From an uncultured Clostridium sp. (GTDB lineage Bacteria; Bacillota; Clostridia; TANB77; CAG-508): a stretch of DNA of 64,000 bases. Below are positions 28,558 to 35,111 of this stretch, in pieces. Both the position numbers and the translations under genes were made by a program. The notes under the pieces are model-generated. The model was given only the letters and a program-made list of their open reading frames with translations, was not told where the DNA came from and did not search any database. The stretch spans positions 68,365-132,364 of the forward strand of contig CAMEWM010000001.1 of assembly GCA_945946655.1 (NCBI GenBank), given 5' to 3'. The first letter of the stretch is position 1. Every line of letters begins with the position of its first letter.

Positions 28558-28936
28558 ATGTTTGAAATTTTGATTGGCATAATATCTGGCATATGTACTG
28601 GATTAGGGTTACGGTGGTGGCTCTGTTTTAATTTTATTATTAACTCTGTTCATGAATTTAGAACAACATATAGCACAAGCAACAAATTTATTATGTTTTA
28701 TCCCATCTGCACTAGTTAGCATTATATTAAATTCTAAAAACAAATTTATTCATTACAAGAATGCCTTATTTATAATTGTATTTGGTATAATAGGTTCAAT
28801 TTTTGGTTCAATCATATCCAAACAGATGCCTGTAAATATATTAAGAAAATTCTTTGGAATTTTTCTTATTCTTATTAGCATATACGAAATATATTCTTTC
28901 TATAAATTGTATATAAAAAGTAAAAAAAAGGCATAA
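28558..28936 (+). CDS. TSUP (TauE/SafE) permease, second half-size subunit, +1 frameshift at CGG
   Basis: From ATG 28558 (after TTAGGAG) the frame reads a TSUP-like first helix, LIGIISGICTGLGL, then meets CGG at 28612. Dropping one base gives GGGSVLILLLTLFMNLEQ and the rest of the half-permease to 28936, about 125 residues in all. The restored glycine-rich loop parallels SGMFASGGGLLLIP of the preceding gene, which strongly supports the repair. It is coupled to the first half-gene. No other defect is seen. Pseudogene is the alternative. Confidence 0.85.
28612..28614 (+). other. CGG +1 frameshift site in the second TSUP gene
   Basis: The frame reads GGG TTA CGG TGG TGG. The +1 reading TTA GGT GGT GGC TCT restores the conserved GGGS loop. 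CGG is codon 19. The zero frame stops about 35 codons later. Confidence 0.85.
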
Positions 28937-29000
28937 TAATTTCAAACGAAGCCCCAAAGTGCGTTTCATCGGCTTCAATAGTTTATAAGGAGGGATTTTT

Positions 29001-29144
29001 ATGAGATTCATCGAAGGCATGTTAGTTGGTAGCTTAATTACAGTTGGTGCAACTTTAATGTGTACAGATATTATTCCTAAAAATGATACAAAAAAAATGA
29101 TGAAAAAAGGAAAGCAATTTGCAAGAAAAATAGGATTAGTATAA
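29001..29144 (+). CDS. Small single-helix membrane protein (47 residues)
   Basis: This is an unrecognised small protein with a strong AAGGAGGG ribosome site at 28988-28994. The N-terminal half is hydrophobic (MLVGSLITVGATLMC), and the C-terminal half is lysine-rich (KKMMKKGKQFARKIG), as in small membrane-associated proteins. It is followed by a clear terminator. A hairpin-forming stretch at 28948-28976 precedes it. Confidence 0.7.
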   Translation: MRFIEGMLVGSLITVGATLMCTDIIPKNDTKKMMKKGKQFARKIGLV

Positions 29145-29151
29145 AAGTTCA

Positions 29152-29191
29152 GAGAGTATACCAGCTTATGCTAGCATACTCTCCGTTTTTT
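29152..29191 (+). terminator. Rho-independent terminator after the TSUP/small-protein operon
   Basis: The stem 29152-29159 with 29176-29183 has an inner AGC/GCT pairing and is followed by GTTTTTT. Confidence 0.85.
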
Positions 29192-29235
29192 CAATTATTC
29201 TACTCTTAAAAGCTGTATATTTTTAATATTTAGCT

Positions 29236-29679
29236 TTAGTCTTCTTTCTCTTCTCTTGGCTCACATGGTTTCTCTGGTTTACATGGTTTCCAATCATCCT
29301 TTTTGCACTCCATATCTATACCTTTTAAGCATTCTCCTTTGTGATGACATTCTGTACAAATTTTAGCATGTTTTACATTGTTTACCCAAATTTCTACTTC
29401 GTATAATCTATTAGCACATAAAGGACCAAACACAAACTCACCGTTTTCATCAGTAAATGTATGTGATACTGGTTTTCTTACATCTTTTCCCATTTTACAT
29501 TCTACCTCTATCAATTTTACAACTGCATCCTTTATTGGATCCTTATAGCAATCTCTAACAATACCATATATAACATTTCTATTATCTTCAGGTAATGTTA
29601 TATCTAGATCGTATTGCTTTCCTCTTTCTATAACTCCATCAACATTAACAACTGGGCAAATATTCTTATCGTATTCCAT
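29236..29679 (-). CDS. Carboxypeptidase-regulatory-like (prealbumin-fold) domain protein with Cys/Pro-rich tail
   Basis: The 147-residue protein has a single carboxypeptidase-D regulatory-like beta-sandwich (NVIYGIVRDCYKDPIKDAVVKLIEV, then FTDENGEFVFGPLC, about residues 35-100). The cysteine- and charge-rich tail includes CTECHHKGEC and short CKP/CEP repeats. Such proteins are common as small surface or spore-associated proteins in clostridia. There is no signal peptide, so export is uncertain. The start follows AAAGGAAGAGAG. It is divergent from murI. Confidence 0.75.
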   Translation of the reverse strand: MEYDKNICPVVNVDGVIERGKQYDLDITLPEDNRNVIYGIVRDCYKDPIKDAVVKLIEVECKMGKDVRKPVSHTFTDENGEFVFGPLCANRLYEVEIWVNNVKHAKICTECHHKGECLKGIDMECKKDDWKPCKPEKPCEPREEKED

Positions 29680-29754
29680 AATACTCTCTTCCTTTCTTTA
29701 TATTAGCAACTATTGCTTTATATATCTTATGAAGTTTACATTATTTTGTTACAG

Positions 29755-29783
29755 TTGCATTATTTTATTTTTTGTCTTATAAT
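29755..29783 (+). promoter_or_regulatory. SigA-type promoter of murI
   Basis: TTGCAT (29755-29760) and a perfect TATAAT (29778-29783) are 17 bases apart. Confidence 0.8.
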
Positions 29784-29819
29784 TCTGCTTATGCATATAA
29801 TAATTAGGGAGGAATACTA

Positions 29820-30605
29820 ATGGATAATAGACCCATAGGAATGTTTGATTCTGGAGTCGGAGGATTAACAGTTTATAAAGAAATACGAGCAAAATTTCCT
29901 AATGAAAATATAATCTATTTAGGAGATACAAAAAGTTTTCCTTATGGTACCAAGTCAAAAGATAGTATTATTAATTTAACTAAACATGGAATTGATTTTT
30001 TAATTTCAAAAAATGTTAAAACAATAGTAATTGCATGTGGTACAGCTACAAGCCAAGCTTTAGAAACCGTAAAAAATTTATATTCTATACCTATCATTGG
30101 AATTATAGAACCTACCGCTCAGTACATAGCCGAAAACTTTAATATTAATACTGTTGGAATTGTTGCAACTAGCGGTACAATCCGAAGTAATGGTTGGGCT
30201 ACATCACTTTTAAAATATAGACCAAGCCTAAATATAATAAATAGACCATGTCCTCTTTTAGCTCCTATGGCAGAAGAAGGATGGACAGATAATGATATAG
30301 CAAAATTAACAGTTCATGAATATATGAATGGTTTACATGATGTTGATGCTCTTATTCTTGGTTGCACTCATTATCCTCTGTTTTCAAATATCTTTAAACT
30401 AGAATTAAAAGAAGATTCAGAAATAATAAATACTGGAACTATTATTGCTAATCATTTGCCATCAATTTTAGGCTCAAATCTTCTAAATGGAGATACCTCA
30501 TCTGCTGGTAAGACAGAAATATTTCTAACAGATACAGAATGCAATTTTATTAATGTTGCACAAAAATTATTATCTCAGGAGACTATAAATATAAATAAAT
30601 GCTAA
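29820..30605 (+). CDS. murI: Glutamate racemase
   Basis: MurI makes D-glutamate for peptidoglycan. The 261-residue protein starts with IGMFDSGVGGLTV, has the first catalytic cysteine in VIACGTATSQ (about 74) and the second in LGCTHYPL (about 183), and carries GDTKSFPYGTKS near residue 35. The active-site Asp of the DSG motif is present, and the length is usual. AGGGAGG stands before the ATG. It is probably monocistronic. Confidence 0.97.
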   Translation: MDNRPIGMFDSGVGGLTVYKEIRAKFPNENIIYLGDTKSFPYGTKSKDSIINLTKHGIDFLISKNVKTIVIACGTATSQALETVKNLYSIPIIGIIEPTAQYIAENFNINTVGIVATSGTIRSNGWATSLLKYRPSLNIINRPCPLLAPMAEEGWTDNDIAKLTVHEYMNGLHDVDALILGCTHYPLFSNIFKLELKEDSEIINTGTIIANHLPSILGSNLLNGDTSSAGKTEIFLTDTECNFINVAQKLLSQETININKC

Positions 30606-30660
30606 TTAACCTTAATTAGTTTGATTTTATATAACGTTTTAGAAATTTTTGTTAAAGGTC

Positions 30661-30689
30661 TTGTTTTTTTAATTGTTTTATGGTATTAT
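30661..30689 (+). promoter_or_regulatory. Probable promoter of rpmB
   Basis: TTGTTT (30661-30666) and TATTAT (30684-30689) are 17 bases apart, about 45 bases before the start codon. Confidence 0.65.
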
Positions 30690-30733
30690 AGTTAATAGTC
30701 GATTTTAGTTAATCAATAGGAGGTGCAATAGTT

Positions 30734-30931
30734 ATGGCAAAATGTGCAATTTGTGAAAAATCAGTATCACACGGAAATAAAATTAGTATAGCACGTTCTC
30801 ACGTTAGTAGAAGAGCTTCTAGAACATGGAAACCAAACTTAAGAAGCGTTAGAGCTGTTGTAGATGGAGAAACAAAAACACTTCAAGTATGTTCAAAATG
30901 TCTACGTTCTGGAAAAGTAAAAAGAGCTTAA
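30734..30931 (+). CDS. rpmB: 50S ribosomal protein L28
   Basis: This is a 65-residue ribosomal protein of the large subunit. The N-terminus CAICEKSVSHGNKIS and the C-terminal CSKCLRSGKVKRA form a four-cysteine, zinc-binding type of L28. The basic middle SHVSRRASRTWKPNLR is typical. A strong AGGAGG precedes it. It is convergent with spoVM. Confidence 0.97.
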   Translation: MAKCAICEKSVSHGNKISIARSHVSRRASRTWKPNLRSVRAVVDGETKTLQVCSKCLRSGKVKRA

Positions 30932-30940
30932 TGAAAAATA

Positions 30941-30975
30941 AATCGTCGTTCCAATTGGAATTGGCACCGACGATT
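30941..30975 (+). other. Hairpin after rpmB
   Basis: AATCGTCG (30941-30948) pairs with CGACGATT (30968-30975), and CCAATT (30951-30956) pairs with AATTGG (30959-30964) inside. No T run follows directly; the nearby terminator is separate. It could protect the rpmB mRNA 3' end. Confidence 0.5.
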
Positions 30976-30995
30976 ATGATAGTTTCTTAAAAATA

Positions 30996-31020
30996 AAAAT
31001 AGGGATTCCCCTATTTTATT
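30996..31020. terminator. Bidirectional terminator between rpmB and spoVM
   Basis: A perfect 9-bp stem, 30996-31004 with 31009-31017, has A and T runs on both sides and serves convergent transcripts. Confidence 0.8.
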
Positions 31021-31045
31021 TTTTTGCATATTTTTATATGTATTA

Positions 31046-31123
31046 TCATTCATCTTTTATTCCAAATATTAGTTTAACAAAACCTCTTAGAAATCTTGGC
31101 ACTTTTTTAACCACAATTTTCAT
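31046..31123 (-). CDS. spoVM: Stage V sporulation protein SpoVM
   Basis: SpoVM is a tiny amphipathic helix that marks the curved forespore membrane and anchors the SpoIVA coat basement layer. The 25-residue peptide begins MKIVVKKVPRFLRG and ends FGIKDE. Length, the proline at position 9, the PRFLRG core (PKFLGG in B. subtilis) and the charged end match SpoVM (26 residues in B. subtilis). AAAGGA precedes the ATG. It follows a 51-residue membrane protein gene by 18 bases and is followed by a terminator. It shows the organism is a spore-former. Confidence 0.85.
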   Translation of the reverse strand: MKIVVKKVPRFLRGFVKLIFGIKDE

Positions 31124-31141
31124 AATAATCATATCCTTTCT

Positions 31142-31297
31142 TTACTTCTTACAGAATAGCCATGTTATTCCTAATATAAATACTGCACATCCTATTAGAA
31201 ACAACCATCCTGTAACCGGAAGTAATAATACTAATAATATTCCTGTTCCAACGCCAACTAAGCAAACGCCTATTGTCTTTTTTAATGCTTCAAACAT
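31142..31297 (-). CDS. Small two-helix membrane protein upstream of spoVM
   Basis: The 51-residue protein begins MFEALKKTIGVCLVGVG and continues with two hydrophobic stretches separated by a PVTGW turn, ending in WLFCKK. A perfect AAGGAGG stands before the ATG. It has no known function that I recognise. The operon with spoVM suggests co-expression, possibly in sporulation. Confidence 0.75.
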   Translation of the reverse strand: MFEALKKTIGVCLVGVGTGILLVLLLPVTGWLFLIGCAVFILGITWLFCKK

Positions 31298-31438
31298 ATA
31301 TTACCTCCTTTTTGATAATATATAATATTACTTATTTTACATAAACGTGAACAATAATATCTTAATATCGCAGTATTTATTTTCTATATGATTTGTTATA
31401 TAATAGAAAAAAATTGATTAAAGGAGAATTCATATTCC

Positions 31439-32077
31439 ATGAACAAGAAAGAAGCAATAAAAGTTATCGAAATTTTAAAGAAAAGTTATCCTGATGCCAA
31501 ATGCAGCCTAGATTTCAGAACACCTTTTGAAATGCTAGTTGCTGTTTGTCTTTCAGCTCAATGTACAGATGATAGAGTAAATAAAACTACGCCATCTCTT
31601 TTTGCAAAATTTGATACTCCCGAAAAATTCGCTAATGCCGATATTAAAGAGTTAGAAAAATTAGTACATCCTTGTGGTTTCTATAAGAATAAAGCTAAGA
31701 ATTTAAAAGCTGCTGGTCAAAAAATTGTAACTGATTTCTCTGGTGAAGTTCCCAAAACAATGGATGAACTTATGAGTATACCTGGAGTTGGGCGAAAAAG
31801 TGCAAACGTTATAATGTTAGAAGCTTTTAATTTACCTCAAGGAATCGCTGTAGATACACATTGCAAGAGAATTGCTAATAGATTAGGATTTTCAAATGAA
31901 TCGGAGCCATCTAAGATAGAACAGGATTTATTAAAAACTATTCCACAATCTTATTATAAAGATGTTAATCATATTTTTATCTGGCATGGCAGGAATACTT
32001 GTACCTCTCAAAATCCAAAATGTAGCCTTTGTCCTTTAAAAGATTATTGTAATTTTGCTAAAAATAAACAAGCTTAA
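31439..32077 (+). CDS. nth: Endonuclease III
   Basis: This is a base-excision repair glycosylase/AP lyase for oxidised pyrimidines. The 212-residue protein has the helix-hairpin-helix SIPGVGRKSANVIM with the catalytic Lys, the catalytic Asp in VDTHCKRIANRLG, and the C-terminal four-cysteine iron-sulfur loop in the spacing CX6CX2CX5C (CTSQNPKCSLCPLKDYC). The length is typical. Spacing from AAAGGAG to the ATG is a little long (12). It lies downstream of, and is divergent from, the spoVM operon. Confidence 0.97.
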   Translation: MNKKEAIKVIEILKKSYPDAKCSLDFRTPFEMLVAVCLSAQCTDDRVNKTTPSLFAKFDTPEKFANADIKELEKLVHPCGFYKNKAKNLKAAGQKIVTDFSGEVPKTMDELMSIPGVGRKSANVIMLEAFNLPQGIAVDTHCKRIANRLGFSNESEPSKIEQDLLKTIPQSYYKDVNHIFIWHGRNTCTSQNPKCSLCPLKDYCNFAKNKQA

Positions 32078-32160
32078 TTTATTTGTCTCAAAAGACTCAT
32101 TGACTTTTTATATTGTTTAATATATATTATTTTTGATATATTTTTTGAAAGGAGAAAATT

Positions 32161-33321
32161 ATGAAATTTTCTAAAAAATTAAAATATTCATTATTATTAA
32201 TTTGTATAGCTGTATTAATGTTGGCATCAACAATAGTCTATGCAGATAATACAATACAACCAAGAACTACAGAATCTGAAGCTGAAGTTGCACCTATAAG
32301 TGCGGATGTCTCAACCACAAATTCAGTATCATCAAACAACGTTACAAATGATCTATATCTTCATGATAGTTCTGTTACTATAGACTATCCCGTTACAGGT
32401 AATGTATTTATCTTAGCCAATGATGTTAATATAAATAATAGAATTGTTGGTAACGTATTTGTTCTTGCACAAAATGTTAATATACAGTCAAAAGCATACA
32501 TTAACTCATCCTTATTTGTATGTGCAGAAAATGTTAACATAGATGGATATGTATTTGATTTATATTCCGCAACTAATAAGTTAACCGTTTCAGATAATGG
32601 TCGCATATTAAGAGATATTACCGCTTGTGGTGGTGCTTTAGATTTAGCTGGTGCTGTTTCTAGAAATGCTAATTTAAATTTTGAAAATATTTCAGTAACC
32701 TCTTCTATAAATGGAAATTTATCTTACTCAGCCAAATCAGAATCTGTTTCACCAGAATTAGTTAACGGAGAAATCTCTTTTAAAGAAATGTCTTCAAATT
32801 CACAATCCGCCAATACAACAATGGATTATTTAACAGACTTATTAAAAATTTTAATTGTATCTATGATCATTATTCTTGTAATTGTTTTAGCTATTCCAAA
32901 ATTTGCTGAAAAAGAGCAAAAAATATTAGAAAATAAAGTGGCTCCATCAATCGGATACGGTGCAATTGCTTTAATCGCAATACCTATTATTTGTTTTATA
33001 TTGTTCTGCACAGTTCTAGGTATTATGCCAGCATTATCAATTTTATTTGCTTATTTATTCTTGATATTAGAAATGGTTTCTGCAATAGTTGCTATACCTA
33101 TTTCAAAAATATTTTGCACCAAAATTAATAAAAATACTAAAGGCATGACTATTTTAATAAGCATATTACTAGTTATTGTAATCTGGTTATTAGAGCAAAT
33201 ACCAGTAGTTGGAAACATAATTTCTCTACTAGTTGCTATATTAGGATTAGGAATTTTAAGCTACTCTGTATTTCATTCAAAGATAGAGAGCAAAGATAAA
33301 AAAGTAAAAAAAGATAAATAA
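32161..33321 (+). CDS. Exported bactofilin-like repeat protein with C-terminal membrane helices
   Basis: The 386-residue protein has a signal peptide (residues 1-28, ending SSTIVYA-like before DNT). A repetitive beta-helix-like region follows (about 60-190), with a VNI.N..VGNVFVLAQNVNI pattern like polymer-forming bactofilins. Four hydrophobic segments follow (about 225-245, 262-285, 290-312, 333-372), with a lysine-rich end. The repeats face the outside if the signal peptide is used. Function is unknown; a scaffold role in the envelope is inferred only. AAAGGAG precedes the ATG. A terminator shared with rpe follows. Confidence 0.8.
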   Translation: MKFSKKLKYSLLLICIAVLMLASTIVYADNTIQPRTTESEAEVAPISADVSTTNSVSSNNVTNDLYLHDSSVTIDYPVTGNVFILANDVNINNRIVGNVFVLAQNVNIQSKAYINSSLFVCAENVNIDGYVFDLYSATNKLTVSDNGRILRDITACGGALDLAGAVSRNANLNFENISVTSSINGNLSYSAKSESVSPELVNGEISFKEMSSNSQSANTTMDYLTDLLKILIVSMIIILVIVLAIPKFAEKEQKILENKVAPSIGYGAIALIAIPIICFILFCTVLGIMPALSILFAYLFLILEMVSAIVAIPISKIFCTKINKNTKGMTILISILLVIVIWLLEQIPVVGNIISLLVAILGLGILSYSVFHSKIESKDKKVKKDK

Positions 33322-33327
33322 ATTTTA

Positions 33328-33355
33328 GAGTACATATAAAATATGTACTCTTTTA
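33328..33355. terminator. Bidirectional terminator between the bactofilin-like gene and rpe
   Basis: A perfect 10-bp stem, 33328-33337 with 33341-33350, is followed by TTTTATTATTTT on the plus strand. Confidence 0.8.
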
Positions 33356-34012
33356 TTATTTTAATTTTCTAATTGTATCTGCATAATCTTCTGATTCTAA
33401 TATCGCTGTACCAACCACCAATATATCTGAACCTGCATCACTAACTAAGCTTGAGTTCTCAACTTTTATTCCACCATCTGCCTCAATATCAAAGTCTAAT
33501 TTTTTATTTTCTCGATATTCTTTCAAATTTATAATTTTATCTATTGTTTCAGGTATTATTGATTGTCCTCCTTCTCCTGGTTCTACTGTCATTATTAAAA
33601 CCAAATGTACATATGGAAGGAATTCGTATATATCTTCTATTTTAGTATTTGGTTTAATAGATATTCCTACTCTTCTTCCTTTTTCCTTGATATATTTAAT
33701 TACACTCATAACTTCATCTTTATCTTTGCAAGCTTCATAGTGAAAAGTAATTATATTCGGATTAAATATTAAATAACTATCAACATAGTTTTTTACATCT
33801 TTTACCATTAAATGTACATCAAGAGGCACTTTAGATATATGATCTAGATATTCACAATACTCTAACATGGTATCATGAGTCTTGTTTTTTACAAACTCTC
33901 CATCCATAACGTCTATATGAAAATAATCTGTTTTCGCTTTTTCTAAATCATATATAGTATCTACTATCTCTTCCTTTTTTGCACTTAATAATGATGTTGA
34001 TATTTCTACCAT
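33356..34012 (-). CDS. rpe: Ribulose-phosphate 3-epimerase
   Basis: Rpe interconverts ribulose-5-phosphate and xylulose-5-phosphate in the pentose phosphate pathway. The 218-residue TIM barrel has HIDVMDG (about 33), DVHLMV, FHYEA, the MTVEPGEGGQ loop and EADGGI. The usual VDGGI and PGFGGQ are slightly altered (EADGGI, PGEGGQ), which is unusual but leaves the metal and catalytic residues. Its ATG overlaps the end of rsgA by seven bases (34006-34012), so the two are coupled. Confidence 0.94.
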   Translation of the reverse strand: MVEISTSLLSAKKEEIVDTIYDLEKAKTDYFHIDVMDGEFVKNKTHDTMLEYCEYLDHISKVPLDVHLMVKDVKNYVDSYLIFNPNIITFHYEACKDKDEVMSVIKYIKEKGRRVGISIKPNTKIEDIYEFLPYVHLVLIMTVEPGEGGQSIIPETIDKIINLKEYRENKKLDFDIEADGGIKVENSSLVSDAGSDILVVGTAILESEDYADTIRKLK

Positions 34013-34887
34013 TTATGCTCCTCCTTCTCTTTCAATTCATTATATATTTTAACATAATTTTCATATCGTGTTTTTGAGATTTTACCTTTATTTAATTGAC
34101 TTTTTATTCCACATTCCTCTTCTTTTATATGGCTACAGCCAATATATCTGCATCTATCTATCGCATTTATAAATTCAATAAAATATTTATCTAATTCTCT
34201 ATATGATATTTCATATACATCAAAAGTAGAAAATCCGGGAGTATCTGCAATATATGTATCACTATCTAATTCATAAAGTTTTATATCTGTAGTCGTATTT
34301 TTTCCTCTTTTATTTTTAAGACTAATTTCTCCCTCTTCTGTTATATTCGTTTTAAATAAATCATTAATTAATGTAGATTTGCCAACTCCTGAATTTCCTG
34401 AAAAAGCACTAACATTATTTTTTAGTTCTAGTAATAATTCTTCAACTCCAATTCCAACTTTTGCATCTGTCTGTATTACTTTATAGCCAATGTTTTCATA
34501 TATTTGACTTATATTAATAAATTCTTGCTTATCATCCAAATCTATCTTATTTAGTACTATTATTGGTTTTATTCGTAGATATTCTGCAAAGGCTAATTGC
34601 TTATCTAATAATAATAAGTCTGGCTTTGGATGCTTACTAGATACAACAAATATAATTTGAGTTATATTGGCAAGTTTAGGTCTTTTTATATATGTCCTTC
34701 TTTCTTTAATTTTCTCTATAACAGCTGTTTTTTTGTCTTTGTCTAAAATAGAAAATGTAGCTATATCTCCAACAACAGGCGTAAAGCTATCATTTTTAAA
34801 TTTTCCTCTAGCAGTAGCTGTATATTCTTTTTCATCAGCTTTTACTTTGTATAAATTTGCCTTATTTTCTACAATTAAGCCTTCCAT
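34006..34887 (-). CDS. rsgA: Ribosome small-subunit GTPase RsgA
   Basis: RsgA is a late-acting 30S assembly GTPase. The 293-residue protein has an N-terminal OB-fold, the circularly permuted G motifs in order NKID (G4, about residue 118), FSGNSGVGKSTLIN (G1, about 169-182) and DTPGF (G3, about 215), and a C-terminal zinc domain CRYIGCSHIKEEEC. It starts after GTGGAGGAATAA. It lies between prkC and rpe, the conserved prpC-prkC-rsgA-rpe order. Confidence 0.97.
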   Translation of the reverse strand: MEGLIVENKANLYKVKADEKEYTATARGKFKNDSFTPVVGDIATFSILDKDKKTAVIEKIKERRTYIKRPKLANITQIIFVVSSKHPKPDLLLLDKQLAFAEYLRIKPIIVLNKIDLDDKQEFINISQIYENIGYKVIQTDAKVGIGVEELLLELKNNVSAFSGNSGVGKSTLINDLFKTNITEEGEISLKNKRGKNTTTDIKLYELDSDTYIADTPGFSTFDVYEISYRELDKYFIEFINAIDRCRYIGCSHIKEEECGIKSQLNKGKISKTRYENYVKIYNELKEKEEHKW

Positions 34888-34911
34888 TTATTCCTCCACA
34901 CTATTATTATA

Positions 34912-35075
34912 TAATTCATCTGGGTAAATATCTGCTCAGTTACCCAATTCAATTGGCAATCCTGTTCATCTTTATGTTTTTTTCATCCATATATCGACTA
35001 ATTTCTTTTGTTTATTCGGCAATTTTCCTTCTAATATTCTACCTTCTATTGTAATAGACATTTCATATTCTGTCA
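34912..35075 (-). pseudogene. DUF4160-like remnant
   Basis: The minus strand reads TEYEMSITIEGRILEGKLPN and KQKKLVDIWMKK, the C-terminal half of a DUF4160-type small protein (GxxxxGxLPxKQxxLVxxWxxxH). A frame change at an A-run then gives HKDEQDC. No start and no ribosome site exist, so it is a relic. The break is in an A homopolymer, not at CGG. Confidence 0.5.
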
Positions 35076-35078
35076 ATA

Positions 35079-35105
35079 AAGGCGAAGAATGAATTTCTTC
35101 GCCTT
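35079..35105 (-). terminator. Hairpin terminator after prkC
   Basis: An 11-bp perfect stem, 35079-35089 with 35095-35105, has a 5-base loop and only a weak T-rich tail (TTTATT). Partial read-through to rsgA is likely. Confidence 0.65.
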
Positions 35106-35111
35106 ATCGTA

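Noticed and set aside
1-28936. The five frameshifts as ordinary pseudogene decay
   Set aside because: Essential ftsW is hit twice, all breaks are +1 and at CGG, and no other lesion is present. Random decay would give mixed indels and stops.
1-28936. The five frameshifts as homopolymer sequencing errors
   Set aside because: None lies in a homopolymer longer than two, and error would not choose in-frame CGG. A systematic error at some modified motif is still possible, so read inspection is requested rather than assumed.
28941-28980. Hairpin GAAGCC/GGCTTC before the 47-residue gene as a riboswitch
   Set aside because: It is too short, matches no class I know, and no ligand-related gene follows.
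31038-31325. Plus-strand open frame of 95 codons after rpmB
   Set aside because: It is antisense to spoVM and the 51-residue gene, both of which have clear ribosome sites.
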